A DNA stretch of 40,851 nucleotides from Candidatus Zixiibacteriota bacterium (lineage in GTDB: Bacteria; Zixibacteria; MSB-5A5; GN15; JAAZOE01): the NCBI GenBank assembly GCA_030668485.1, contig DAOUTW010000040.1, positions 1-40,851 on the forward strand. The letters are read 5' to 3'. Below are positions 9,185 to 17,308 of the stretch, in pieces; the stretch's first letter is position 1; every line of letters starts with the position of its first letter. Both the position numbers and the translations under genes were made by a program. Under the pieces are notes generated by a model. That model saw only the letters and a program-made list of their open reading frames with translations. It searched no databases and was not told the DNA's origin.

Positions 9185-10318
9185 TTATGACTCTATTAAT
9201 TCTACGTTGGCACGTGGCACAATCGCCTTCTCGCCGGCATCAAATGTGACTTCCAGGACGCGGGCTTTCGATTCCGATTCCAGAACCTGAAGCGGCGACG
9301 GCAGACCGGAGACCTGGCCGAGCCGTCCGAAATAAGGATGACGGATAACGCGGATCGGCGAGCCGATAACCAGACCGTGCTGTTCGACTTCCTCCGCAGC
9401 CTGTTTGTCATGCACGTCCCCCTCCAGCGGAATAACCACTTCGGGACGGATAACTCCGGCGCGGATCTGAGTCGCGCCATTGATGCAGGCCATCTCGCCG
9501 TCTTTGGATTTGAGTAGTTCAAACGTCTTCTGAGCCATGCTGATATCTCCGAAACCTTCGGTGATAACGAGCGTCGTTCCCAGATCTTCCGAGCCGGTAA
9601 TAGCAACACCGATATCATATCCAAGGAAGTCCCGCAGGTCCTTATCGTCGAAGCCGCCGGTGACCACACCGGTTGCCTCGACTTTGATAGCTTTTTTCAG
9701 AGCGTCGGCGGTAACCCGTGATCCGCCGATAACGATACATCCTTTACAGCTTTCGTCGATATGCTTATCTTCCAGAGTGGTGGTATTATCGGGGACGACC
9801 ACTTTGATATTCCCGTGCGTTTCGCCGCCGATCCCGAAAATACCCTGGATAAATGACCCCCAGGTGCAAACGGCAACGCCTTCCTGCTCGAAAACTTCGA
9901 CAATTTCCCCTTCGAGGTAAGCCTTGACTTCAACCGGTATCGGCTTGCCGCGAAGCAGGACCTGGCCGGTCACAGAGGAAATGGACTCCACGGTCCCTTC
10001 AAGAGTCGATTTACTCTCTGAAGAAAACCACTTAATCCCAAATAGCGGCTTCGAGCGGGCAATAACATCGCCTTCGCTTATCGGGTCGCCGATCTTCTTC
10101 AGCATACACGATTCAATATCTTCGGGAGGCAATCCCAACTGATTGGCCACATTGATCGGTTCCACATCACCGGGTAAATATGTCCGCGCCACAACCATAT
10201 CGGGATGAGCTTTGTCGCCCACCTTGGCAACCACTTCGCCTTTAAGAGGCAGAATTCGCTTTTTGGTCACCAATAACTTTTTACTGACCTTCAGTCCCGG
10301 AGTATATGCATGTGCCAT
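9185..10318 (-). CDS. Conserved protein of unknown function with barrel-sandwich-hybrid domain, GlmL-associated
   Basis: A 377-residue protein with no signal peptide or membrane segment, probably cytoplasmic. I do not recognise a characterised function. Residues about 15-130 contain lipoyl/biotinyl-carrier-like barrel-sandwich strands. The pattern GTVESISSVTGQVLLRG resembles the N-terminal hybrid domain of RnfC and acyl-carrier proteins but lacks the modified-lysine hairpin, so it is more likely a binding platform. The centre has glycine-rich blocks (IQGIFGIGGETHG, GVVTGGFDDKDLRDFLGYD, LGTTLVITEGFG). The C-terminus (RLGQVSGLPSPLQVLESESKARVLEVTFD..EKAIVPRANVELIE) looks like a small KOW/SH3-type barrel. 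It follows the membrane protein by 29 bases in the operon headed by the GlmL-like ATPase, suggesting a shared pathway. Confidence 0.6.
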   Translation of the reverse strand: MAHAYTPGLKVSKKLLVTKKRILPLKGEVVAKVGDKAHPDMVVARTYLPGDVEPINVANQLGLPPEDIESCMLKKIGDPISEGDVIARSKPLFGIKWFSSESKSTLEGTVESISSVTGQVLLRGKPIPVEVKAYLEGEIVEVFEQEGVAVCTWGSFIQGIFGIGGETHGNIKVVVPDNTTTLEDKHIDESCKGCIVIGGSRVTADALKKAIKVEATGVVTGGFDDKDLRDFLGYDIGVAITGSEDLGTTLVITEGFGDISMAQKTFELLKSKDGEMACINGATQIRAGVIRPEVVIPLEGDVHDKQAAEEVEQHGLVIGSPIRVIRHPYFGRLGQVSGLPSPLQVLESESKARVLEVTFDAGEKAIVPRANVELIES

Positions 10319-10347
10319 AGCATTAAGCCTTTCTCTATCTCAGCCGA

Positions 10348-11211
10348 CTAATCGGATTGGGTCTTTTTCTTCTTCATCCTCGGCGCAATTACAAAATTCC
10401 ATATCAAGCCGAAGACGACAATCACTATCACTGCATAAAGCAGTATGTCTCTGATATTGCTAATTCCCTCGGCCGCCGTCGTCCCCTCGGATGCCTCTTG
10501 ACTCGGGTCAATTTCGGGATCGCTAAGGTTGTCTCCGCCGACGCTGGTAAACGTCAGGTCATCCTGCTCGGCAGCCTTTTTCAGATTTTCGAAGGAGAGC
10601 GAATTAACAATCCCATCGAAAATCGGTTTATTTTGCTTGTATGTCGAATCGGGGCTATAAAAATAAAGCGAGATCAGGCCTCGGTCATTCAGTTTCATAT
10701 ATAGCCATAGTTTTTTCATCGCATCCGGGTTGTATGCCATTTCACTCAAAACCGAAACGGTTCTTTCGGCGCGATTGAGTTTTGGCTGGCCCGGAACCAG
10801 ATCGGACATCAATTGCACCACCGGAGCATCATAAACCACTGTGGAATATGACTCGGCGATCACTTCCAGAACCGAATCAGACTCAGGCTTGGATAGCGGT
10901 CCGGTGGAATCGAAGGTAATAACCAGGTAAGCATCTTCGGCAAAAAACAGCGACGCCGTCGGAGCCATTACAACCTCGTAATTGAAAACATCTTTCGAGG
11001 TATCGGTCATCGACAGAAAACGGTCAACCAGCCGGTAATCTGCTTTGTCCCAACCTTCGGGAACTTCGAACCAGAATCCGCCGGACCAGTTGACATAGTT
11101 TTCAGCCGACAGATCGGTTCCAATCATCAATACCATCATGATTACAAAAACTGTACTTACTATTTTTAACATCTGCTTAACCTGTATTTTCTGCATACAT
11201 TTATTTTCCAC
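10348..11211 (-). CDS. Membrane-anchored extracytoplasmic protein of unknown function (glmL operon)
   Basis: About 280 residues. The N-terminus has a signal peptide (LKIVSTVFVIMMVLMIGT..LSA). A soluble region follows, beginning NYVNWSGGFWFEVPEGWDKA, which resembles the opening of PsbP/DUF1795-type domains seen in many exported bacterial proteins. A C-terminal membrane helix (ILLYAVIVIVVFGLIWNFVIAP) then precedes a basic tail MKKKKTQSD, so the body should face the periplasm with the tail inside. The start is uncertain: the longest frame begins with GTG at 11211, with an ATG at 11196 and another at 11172 directly before the hydrophobic stretch. It sits 48 bases after the GlmL-like gene and 29 bases before the barrel-sandwich gene. 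Function not recognised. Confidence 0.7.
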   Translation of the reverse strand: MENKCMQKIQVKQMLKIVSTVFVIMMVLMIGTDLSAENYVNWSGGFWFEVPEGWDKADYRLVDRFLSMTDTSKDVFNYEVVMAPTASLFFAEDAYLVITFDSTGPLSKPESDSVLEVIAESYSTVVYDAPVVQLMSDLVPGQPKLNRAERTVSVLSEMAYNPDAMKKLWLYMKLNDRGLISLYFYSPDSTYKQNKPIFDGIVNSLSFENLKKAAEQDDLTFTSVGGDNLSDPEIDPSQEASEGTTAAEGISNIRDILLYAVIVIVVFGLIWNFVIAPRMKKKKTQSD

Positions 11212-11259
11212 TTACCGCCACTATCGTTTCTTTCCAGAAAATCAATAGCCTCGGCCGGT

Positions 11260-13110
11260 TTACAGATTCTCCAGCGCTTCCGGTGAATAAATATTAAGTT
11301 CCAGCATCCAGCGCTTCAGAGCGGCGATTCTTTCCTTGTCATCGGTCGGCAGTACAAACGGGCGGCCGCGGCCGTCGAGGATCAACCCCACCACACCGCC
11401 GGACAGCTCCGCTTCAACCTTATTACCTTTGCCGCTGCCGAGTTCGAGATGTCGAGCCGGTTCCAAAATCGCCCTGGCTTTCATCGGCAGGCCGTCCTCG
11501 CCCAGACCGAGTTTGAGCAGTTTCATTTCGCCATAATTTATCTTCCCGGATACTTTTCCGTCGGGCAGATGAATCTCATACGACATCATCTCGCCGCCCT
11601 TCTTAACCACGCCGGTGGGAGCAACACAGGTACCGAGATGAATCAGGCAGTCCTTATTGAATACTTCGGTGGCCGCCTGCGCGTGGAGCGTGGATAAGAC
11701 TCCCAATTGTGGCATCATAAAGATCGAGTCGACTGCCAATCGCGTTATTCCTTCCGGAAGGAAGGCATCGATGAGCATCAGGCCCGCCTGCTGACGCCGT
11801 GGAGCATGCGACAGGACACCGCCGGAACCAACCAGCATATCGAGCGTCATCATATTGACAATCGTCGCACCCGATGCATCCTGGTCGAAAGCATCCGCGA
11901 TGGTGCGCTGCTTTTGAACACCTTTTAGTACCGTGGCAAAGCTTTTATGCTGAACAAAAGCGAGCCGCAATGCTTCTTTCGCAATCGCCTGCTCGTATAT
12001 AAGTTCTTCCATCGACTGCGGAATTGTCGTCGGGCGGATCATCTTATTTTTGACCCGGTTGCGCAAGTCGCGTTCGTCCATATCAAAAGGCATCCAGCGC
12101 ATGACATTCGGCAATGTCGCCTCGGCAAAAACATTCGATACTGAATAACTCATGCCGAGGTTAGCCGACACCGTGCGGTTGAAAATACCTTCGGCGCCTT
12201 CGGGACGAAAGACCGAAAACACATCGGTCGTCGCTCCGCCGATATCGACACCCACCGCTTCTATATTTTCCAGGTCGGCAATAGTCTTGATAATCGCGCC
12301 CACCGCTCCGGGGGTCGGCATAATCGGCGCATCGGTCCATTCCATTAATTTGCGGTACCCCGGTGCCTGGGCCATCACATGCTCCATGAATAGATCGTGG
12401 ATTTTCTCACGAGCCGGCAGCAGATTTTCGCGTTCCAGAATCGGTCGGATATTGTCGACGATTCCCAGGTCAACCTTGTTGCTTAGGGTATCCTTGATGG
12501 CGTCGCGGGCCTCTATATTTCCGGCGAAAATCACCGGAAGCTGATACCCCGAACCCAGACGCGGTTTAGGATCGGCCGCAGAGATCAACTCCGCGATTTC
12601 AACTACATGCGAAGTCGTACCACCGTCAATGCCGCCTGACAACAGGATCATATCGGGACGGAGATGGCGGATACGTTCGATCTGCTGGTGCGGACGACGT
12701 TTGTCATTGGAGGCGATAACGTCCATGACAATCGCCCCGGCGCCCAGCGCAGCCCGCTCGGCCGACTCGGCTGTCATCGACCGCACTACGCCGGCCACCA
12801 TCATCTGCAGTCCACCGCCGGCGGAAGACGTCGATATATATATATCGCAGCCGACGCCGTTATCAGCCGGAGTAATAATTTTGTCGTCCTCGTCCAGAAG
12901 CTTACGCTCCGACAGTTCGCCGACCTCGGCCACGGCATTGAGGACACCCATTGTCACATCTTCAAACGGCGCTTCAACAGTCGTGGGAGCCTCGCCCCTC
13001 GCTATCAGGCGGTAGCTACCTTCGCGCTTTTCAATGAGGATCGCTTTTGTGGTTGTGGAACCGCAATCGGTTGCCAGGATAACATTTATCTTGTCCAGAT
13101 CCTTTTTCAT
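11260..13110 (-). CDS. glmL: GlmL/MutL-family ASKHA ATPase (methylaspartate mutase accessory-like protein)
   Basis: A 616-residue member of the GlmL (MutL of glutamate mutase) family, ATPases of the actin/hexokinase/Hsp70 superfamily. The phosphate-1 motif is ATDCGSTTTKAILIEK (from about residue 13) and phosphate-2 is VGVDIGGATTDVFSVF (about residue 287). ILLSGGIDGGTTSHVVE is another conserved family block. In clostridia glmL lies between the two glutamate mutase genes and is thought to help the B12-dependent enzyme (family knowledge). Here no glmE or glmS homologue is adjacent. The partners are a membrane protein and a barrel-sandwich protein, so the substrate may differ. It is first in its operon, with GGTGGA just before the ATG. 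Family assignment is secure; role is open. Confidence 0.88.
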   Translation of the reverse strand: MKKDLDKINVILATDCGSTTTKAILIEKREGSYRLIARGEAPTTVEAPFEDVTMGVLNAVAEVGELSERKLLDEDDKIITPADNGVGCDIYISTSSAGGGLQMMVAGVVRSMTAESAERAALGAGAIVMDVIASNDKRRPHQQIERIRHLRPDMILLSGGIDGGTTSHVVEIAELISAADPKPRLGSGYQLPVIFAGNIEARDAIKDTLSNKVDLGIVDNIRPILERENLLPAREKIHDLFMEHVMAQAPGYRKLMEWTDAPIMPTPGAVGAIIKTIADLENIEAVGVDIGGATTDVFSVFRPEGAEGIFNRTVSANLGMSYSVSNVFAEATLPNVMRWMPFDMDERDLRNRVKNKMIRPTTIPQSMEELIYEQAIAKEALRLAFVQHKSFATVLKGVQKQRTIADAFDQDASGATIVNMMTLDMLVGSGGVLSHAPRRQQAGLMLIDAFLPEGITRLAVDSIFMMPQLGVLSTLHAQAATEVFNKDCLIHLGTCVAPTGVVKKGGEMMSYEIHLPDGKVSGKINYGEMKLLKLGLGEDGLPMKARAILEPARHLELGSGKGNKVEAELSGGVVGLILDGRGRPFVLPTDDKERIAALKRWMLELNIYSPEALENL

Positions 13111-13362
13111 TCCACCATCTCTTAAGTTAAATTGCCAGTATCATAATAATCTATCCCCAAATTCAGGATATTCTTATTTCCCGACCGGTTTCCCCGGTAA
13201 AAACAAAGATGCAAAATATAACGATTAACCGCCTCCTTGTCCATCGAATTTTGATCTCTGTTTAAAAAATCGAACTCCCGGAAAACGACGATTGAGTCTT
13301 GGTGGAAAACTGTCTTTTGGCGAAACTTCAATGCATTTTGAGTGCCACAGCCGTCAAATAAC

Positions 13363-13383
13363 CGGGGGTCACCCCCGTTTTTT
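13363..13383 (+). terminator. Terminator-like hairpin upstream of tolQ
   Basis: CGGGGGT and ACCCCCG face each other around a single C (13363-13377), followed by six T residues (13378-13383) on the plus strand. No plus-strand gene precedes it, so it is either the end of a short untranslated transcript, a leader attenuator or a chance structure. Confidence 0.5.
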
Positions 13384-13384
13384 G

Positions 13385-13413
13385 TTGATTAAAATACAAC
13401 CGTTGCCTATGGT
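13385..13413 (+). promoter_or_regulatory. Possible tol operon promoter
   Basis: TTGATT (13385-13390), 17-base spacer, TATGGT (13408-13413). Each hexamer matches the sigma70 consensus at four of six positions. It would give a leader of about 50 bases before tolQ and lies just beyond the terminator-like hairpin. Confidence 0.35.
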
Positions 13414-13470
13414 TATTAGTCTGATTGGTAAATAGATAAACCTTTCGCTGCGATAGGTGTAAAACAAATT

Positions 13471-14238
13471 ATGATTGAGATTGTAACAGCTTTGTCGCCG
13501 GTGACCGCCTCCGCCGGTCCGACTCCAACGGCCGTGCTCGGCCTTCTTTCGGGCGGAATATGGGATATTCTGGCCCAGACCTCTTTTTTTGGAGTCCTCA
13601 TCCTCACCATTCTGGTAGTCATGTCACTGGTCTCCTGGGGAATAATTGTCAACAAGTACCGCCATTTCAAAGAAGTCAATAGCCAAACCCATAAGTTCGG
13701 CAGCCTCTTCTCCCGTTCCGGGCAGATTTCCGACCTGCTTGGCCAGGTTAAGAATTTTCGACTGACCCCCCTGGCAGCGATCTATGCGGTCGGCATAAAG
13801 GAAGCTGACGCCATCATGGAGATTAAAAACCATGCCGGCGGCTTGCCGGAAAGCCGGCGCAAACTGGAAGAAGATGACATTAAAACCGTTGGGCTAATGC
13901 TCGACAAGACTGTAGCCGAAGAGGTCGGCAAACTCGAAACATATGTGGTTTTCCTGGCGACGACAGCAAACGCAGCCCCTTTCCTCGGCCTTCTCGGTAC
14001 GGTCGTCGGCGTGATGGATTCTTTTTGGTCAATCGGCGAACGAGGTTCGGCCTCATTAGCCGTTGTCGCGCCCGGTATTGCCGAGGCATTACTGGCGACT
14101 ATTGTCGGTCTCGCAGCCGCCATACCAGCCGTGATCGGATATAACTGGGCCAATAACAAACTGAAATATATTTCAGACCGGGCCAACAACTTCAGTCTCG
14201 AACTCACCGCGCGACTGAAAAAGGACAGCTACCAGTGA
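13471..14238 (+). CDS. tolQ: TolQ/ExbB-type proton channel subunit
   Basis: A 255-residue inner-membrane protein that with TolR forms the proton-driven motor powering the Tol-Pal envelope-constriction system. The first membrane helix is at about residues 33-55 (FFGVLILTILVVMSLVSWGIIVNKY), followed by a cytoplasmic loop. The second and third helices carry the MotA/TolQ/ExbB signatures VVFLATTANAAPFLGLLGTVVGVMDSF and GIAEALLATIVGLAAAIPAVIGYNW (pieces: APFLGLLGTVVGVM, GIAEALLATIVGLAAAIPA). It is first gene of the tol operon. Its stop overlaps the GTG start of tolR by three bases. Confidence 0.95.
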   Translation: MIEIVTALSPVTASAGPTPTAVLGLLSGGIWDILAQTSFFGVLILTILVVMSLVSWGIIVNKYRHFKEVNSQTHKFGSLFSRSGQISDLLGQVKNFRLTPLAAIYAVGIKEADAIMEIKNHAGGLPESRRKLEEDDIKTVGLMLDKTVAEEVGKLETYVVFLATTANAAPFLGLLGTVVGVMDSFWSIGERGSASLAVVAPGIAEALLATIVGLAAAIPAVIGYNWANNKLKYISDRANNFSLELTARLKKDSYQ

Positions 14239-14657
14239 TCAGAAGACAATATGGACATATGGCGGAAATCAACGTTACCAACCTGGTCGATGTTGTCCTG
14301 GTCCTGCTGATTATATTCATGATAACAGCTCCGATGCTGCAGTCGGGGATCGACGTAAATCTGCCCCAAACCCGTACCGCCATCCAGGATGAACTGGGCG
14401 AGGGTGTCGTCCTGACGATAGATGCAAAAGGCGGAATTTTCATCGACGATATCTGGGTTAGAATGCCCGATTTCGAAGACCGCCTCGATGCCGTTCTGAA
14501 GGAAAAGAACACTTCCTCGGTTTATATCAGAGCCGACAGTACCGTCATTTACGCCTCGGTGGTCAATGTTATCGCCCGGATGAAGGAAATGGGGATCGAA
14601 TACCTGGGACTGGTCACCTCGCCAGTCGACAGTGATGATATTCCAAAAAGGAACTGA
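14235..14657 (+). CDS. tolR: TolR/ExbD-type biopolymer transport protein
   Basis: 140 residues with one N-terminal membrane helix (residues 13-35: NLVDVVLVLLIIFMITAPML). The helix contains the motor Asp (LVDVVLVLLIIFM, the conserved Asp of TolR/ExbD), and a periplasmic domain follows. The AEINVTNLVDVVLVLLIIFM region is diagnostic of the family. The start is GTG at 14235, overlapping the tolQ stop, and the stop TGA overlaps the ATG of the next gene. Together with TolQ it converts proton-motive force into movement of TolA. Confidence 0.95.
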   Translation: MIRRQYGHMAEINVTNLVDVVLVLLIIFMITAPMLQSGIDVNLPQTRTAIQDELGEGVVLTIDAKGGIFIDDIWVRMPDFEDRLDAVLKEKNTSSVYIRADSTVIYASVVNVIARMKEMGIEYLGLVTSPVDSDDIPKRN

Positions 14658-15361
14658 TGGGTATAACATCACGAGATTTCATATACTCGCTGGTTCTCCA
14701 TGTCGGACTTTTACTTACTATAACCATGCTTAATCCCTTCGCCATCGGTTTGCGCCCGGATATGGAATCGGTGGCGGTCAATATTATCAGCATGCCTCCC
14801 CTGGGCGACCCGGAATTGATTAAGGGATCCATGCCCGATATAGTTATTCCTCAGGCCACCATCGAGGATATTGCCGAGATCCCGATTTCCAAACCGGAAT
14901 CAAAAACCGAGCTCAAGCCGGTCGAAAAGAAAGAAGAAACCCCGAAACCGAAGCCGAAAAAAGATACCGGATATAAGGGTCAGGCCGATAAAGCGGAAGA
15001 CAGCCAGGCCGGGGGCACCGATGTCACCGACCAGATCGGAGCCGGAACTCAATTCGGTTCGGTGGCGGTCGATAATGCCAGCTTCCAGTATCCGTATTAT
15101 TTTATCCAGGCTTTCGGAAAAATTCAGCGCAACTGGTCCAACCCGGTGGCTGCAAACCAGCCCTTGTCTTGTATTATTTACTTTAAGGTCATCCGATCCG
15201 GGTCGGTGCTTGATCCCGACATAGAAAAATCATCCGGAGTGACCGCCTATGACCGAGCCTGTTTGCGAGCGGTTCAGGCATCGTCTCCCCTGCCGCAGTT
15301 GCCGACCGATTTTAGGGACGATATAATCGGAATTCACCTTGAATTTCCATATCAACCGTGA
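14657..15361 (+). CDS. tolA: TolA-like protein with TonB-type C-terminal domain
   Basis: 234 residues. An N-terminal membrane anchor (residues 9-30, FIYSLVLHVGLLLTITMLNPF) carries the SxxxH-type motif (SLVLH) that contacts TolQ/TolR. A Pro/Lys/Glu-rich periplasmic linker follows (about 75-115, e.g. KKEETPKPKPKK). The C-terminal domain (about 135-234) has YYFIQAFGKIQRNWSNP and VTAYDRACLRAVQASSPLPQLP, the TonB/TolA energy-transducing fold. It is much shorter than the helical TolA of enterobacteria. Position between tolR and tolB supports TolA over TonB. Confidence 0.9.
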   Translation: MGITSRDFIYSLVLHVGLLLTITMLNPFAIGLRPDMESVAVNIISMPPLGDPELIKGSMPDIVIPQATIEDIAEIPISKPESKTELKPVEKKEETPKPKPKKDTGYKGQADKAEDSQAGGTDVTDQIGAGTQFGSVAVDNASFQYPYYFIQAFGKIQRNWSNPVAANQPLSCIIYFKVIRSGSVLDPDIEKSSGVTAYDRACLRAVQASSPLPQLPTDFRDDIIGIHLEFPYQP

Positions 15362-15366
15362 GGATT

Positions 15367-16671
15367 ATGAAAAGACTAACCTGCACCATATTCATCCTGC
15401 TGGTCCTGGCGACGACCGGTTATTCCCAGGTCAGGGATTACAGCGGACGACTTGACCCCAAACAGGGCTTTCAGAATGTTCGCATCGCCGTTGAAGACTT
15501 TGTTCACCGTGAGGGCACCAAGATGCTGGTGTCCGATTCGGTCGCTCTCGTACGATTAGCCGAGATTATTCGTGACGACCTCAACTTCTCGCCATTCTAT
15601 GAAGTCATCGAGCTCGATTCTTTCTATATGCGTCACATGGAACTCGATGTAATCACTCTTCTGGGTTGGAGTCATCTGGGAGCCGAATATGTCGTCAAGG
15701 GTGAAGGCGAATTCGCCGGCGATGATATCATATTCAAATATCAAATATATTCGGCTAATTCGGGGATGCAGTTCGCCCGCGGGCGCTTCCGGTCCCTGAT
15801 TACTAACTATCGTCGTCTGGCCCACCGGGTCGCCAACGAAATCATTCTATACCTGACCGGCGATGAGGGAATATTTGACACCCGCGTCTGTTTCATATCC
15901 AAACGGACCGGAAATAAAGAACTCTATCTTTGCGATTTCGACGGCGCTAATGTCTATCAATTAACCGGGAACGGATCGATCAACCTTTCGCCCGCTTTCA
16001 CCCCCGATGGACAAAAATTACTTTTCACCTCGTTTATGCATGATGACCCGCAGCTCTATCAATATGATATTCGGGACGGCAAGGTTGACCTGCTGGCAGC
16101 GTATCCGGGAATTAATTCGGCGGCACGGGTCTCCCCCGATGGTGAAGATATCGTCTGCGCTCTCTCGCGAGACGGCAACGCCGAGATATATCTGCTCCAT
16201 CGGTCGGGAAAGATCAAACGGCGGCTGACCTTCACCTCTGCCATCGAATCGTCGCCCTGCTGGTCACCGAACGGGAGACAGATAGCTTTCACCTCTGATC
16301 GTTCGGGAAGCCCGCAGATATATATCATGGACAGCGATGGTGTCAATATCCGCCGCCTGACCTATGTCGGCGGTTACAACGATTCCCCGGACTGGTCGCC
16401 CAAGGGGGACAAGGTTGTCTATCTGAGCCGCGTTAACGGTCGTTTTAATATCTGTACCATCGATGTGACGGGCGATAATTTTCGCATCCTGACCGAAAAA
16501 GGAAACAACGAAAACCCGCATTGGTCGCCGGACGGCAACCATGTAATTTTCTCTTCGACCCGCACCGGTGAAAAAGAAATTTACGTAATGGATTTGTTCG
16601 GAAACGAGGAAAAACGATTAACCACCGGAGGTGGCAATTCAAACCCGACCTGGTCGGGATATACCCGATAG
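15367..16671 (+). CDS. tolB: Tol-Pal system periplasmic beta-propeller TolB
   Basis: 434 residues. A signal peptide (KRLTCTIFILLVLATTGYSQ) leads into an N-terminal alpha/beta domain, then a six-bladed propeller of PD40/WD40-like repeats. The repeats show the recurring pattern SPDG(Q)..F.S...G..(Q/E)IY.MD..G.N.RRLT, for example SPNGRQIAFTSDRSGSPQIY and SPDGNHVIFSSTRTGEKEIY. TolB shuttles between Pal and the Tol motor. A GTG at 15358 extends the frame by three codons. I prefer ATG at 15367 because GAGG lies a few bases upstream and the signal peptide starts there. It overlaps or nearly abuts tolA. Confidence 0.95.
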   Translation: MKRLTCTIFILLVLATTGYSQVRDYSGRLDPKQGFQNVRIAVEDFVHREGTKMLVSDSVALVRLAEIIRDDLNFSPFYEVIELDSFYMRHMELDVITLLGWSHLGAEYVVKGEGEFAGDDIIFKYQIYSANSGMQFARGRFRSLITNYRRLAHRVANEIILYLTGDEGIFDTRVCFISKRTGNKELYLCDFDGANVYQLTGNGSINLSPAFTPDGQKLLFTSFMHDDPQLYQYDIRDGKVDLLAAYPGINSAARVSPDGEDIVCALSRDGNAEIYLLHRSGKIKRRLTFTSAIESSPCWSPNGRQIAFTSDRSGSPQIYIMDSDGVNIRRLTYVGGYNDSPDWSPKGDKVVYLSRVNGRFNICTIDVTGDNFRILTEKGNNENPHWSPDGNHVIFSSTRTGEKEIYVMDLFGNEEKRLTTGGGNSNPTWSGYTR

Positions 16672-16679
16672 TTTTTTTT
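16644..16679 (+). terminator. Terminator-like structure with competing hairpin at tolB stop
   Basis: TCGGG (16654-16658) can pair with CCCGA (16664-16668) around ATATA, and after the stop codon eight T residues follow (16672-16679). The same GTCGGG arm can instead pair with upstream CCCGAC (16644-16649, loop CTG). The two hairpins are mutually exclusive. It may set the ratio of tolQRAB to pal-cpoB transcription; this is inference. Confidence 0.45.
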
Positions 16680-16786
16680 GAATTTTGGGTAAATTGTAGT
16701 TGATTTCAATACGTCTATGTTGTACCGTTTTTAGGATTTAGAGGACAACTGACAGGTATTTTAAATATATGTCCAAGGAGGGCATT

Positions 16787-17299
16787 ATGAAAAATGTTTT
16801 GCTCGTTACCGGGCTGATTGTTGTTATGCTCCTGGCTTATGGATGCGGCAAAAAACCACCGCCGCCAGTAGAAGAAGCCCCCGTAGAAGTTGTTGATACT
16901 ACTACACCGCCGCCACCGCCGCCGCCGCCTCCGCCTCCGCCGGCCCCGCCCGAGGTCAAGGAAACCGATTTCCTTACCGTTTACTTCGATTTCGATAAAT
17001 CTGCCATCCGTGGTGACCAGAAAGCTAACCTTGACGCCAATGCCACCGTTATGCGCAAAAATACCGATCTGTTTATCAAGATCGAAGGCCATTGCGACGA
17101 GCGCGGTACCGTTGAATACAACCTGGCTCTAGGCGACAAACGCGCCGTGGCGGTCAAAGACTATCTGATTAATCTCGGGATAGTAGCCGATCGCATTGAG
17201 GTTATCAGCTACGGTAAAGAACGCCCCGTCGATCCCGGTCATACCGAGAGCGCCTGGGATAAAAACCGTCGGGCTGAATTTCGAATCATTAAAAAGTAG
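16787..17299 (+). CDS. pal: Peptidoglycan-associated lipoprotein Pal
   Basis: 170-residue outer-membrane lipoprotein anchoring the outer membrane to peptidoglycan. The signal peptide ends in a lipobox (LLAYGC). A spectacular run of 12 prolines inside a 40-residue linker follows, then the OmpA-like domain. That domain has VYFDFDKSAIRGDQKANLD, the peptidoglycan-binding IEGHCDERGTVEYNLALGDKRA and the closing KNRRAEFRI. The frame is open from 16769, but I choose ATG at 16787 because AAGGAGGG lies directly upstream of it. It follows tolB by about 115 bases and precedes cpoB by 9 bases. Confidence 0.95.
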   Translation: MKNVLLVTGLIVVMLLAYGCGKKPPPPVEEAPVEVVDTTTPPPPPPPPPPPPAPPEVKETDFLTVYFDFDKSAIRGDQKANLDANATVMRKNTDLFIKIEGHCDERGTVEYNLALGDKRAVAVKDYLINLGIVADRIEVISYGKERPVDPGHTESAWDKNRRAEFRIIKK

Positions 17300-17308
17300 T
17301 CGGTTTAG

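Larger units (their letters stand above)
13111..13470. other. Divergent intergenic region between glmL and tolQ
   Basis: 360 bases with no convincing gene. A 69-codon minus-strand frame (13122-13331) is open but shows no ribosome site and no recognisable protein. The right half holds an orphan terminator-like hairpin and a weak plus-strand promoter, listed separately. Confidence 0.6.

Noticed and set aside
13122-13331. 69-codon minus-strand frame between glmL and tolQ
   Set aside because: No ribosome site, no domain, lies in the divergent promoter region; probably fortuitous.
16680-16786. Separate promoter for pal
   Set aside because: Some TTG and TATG-like hexamers exist, but none with good spacing and match; not claimed.
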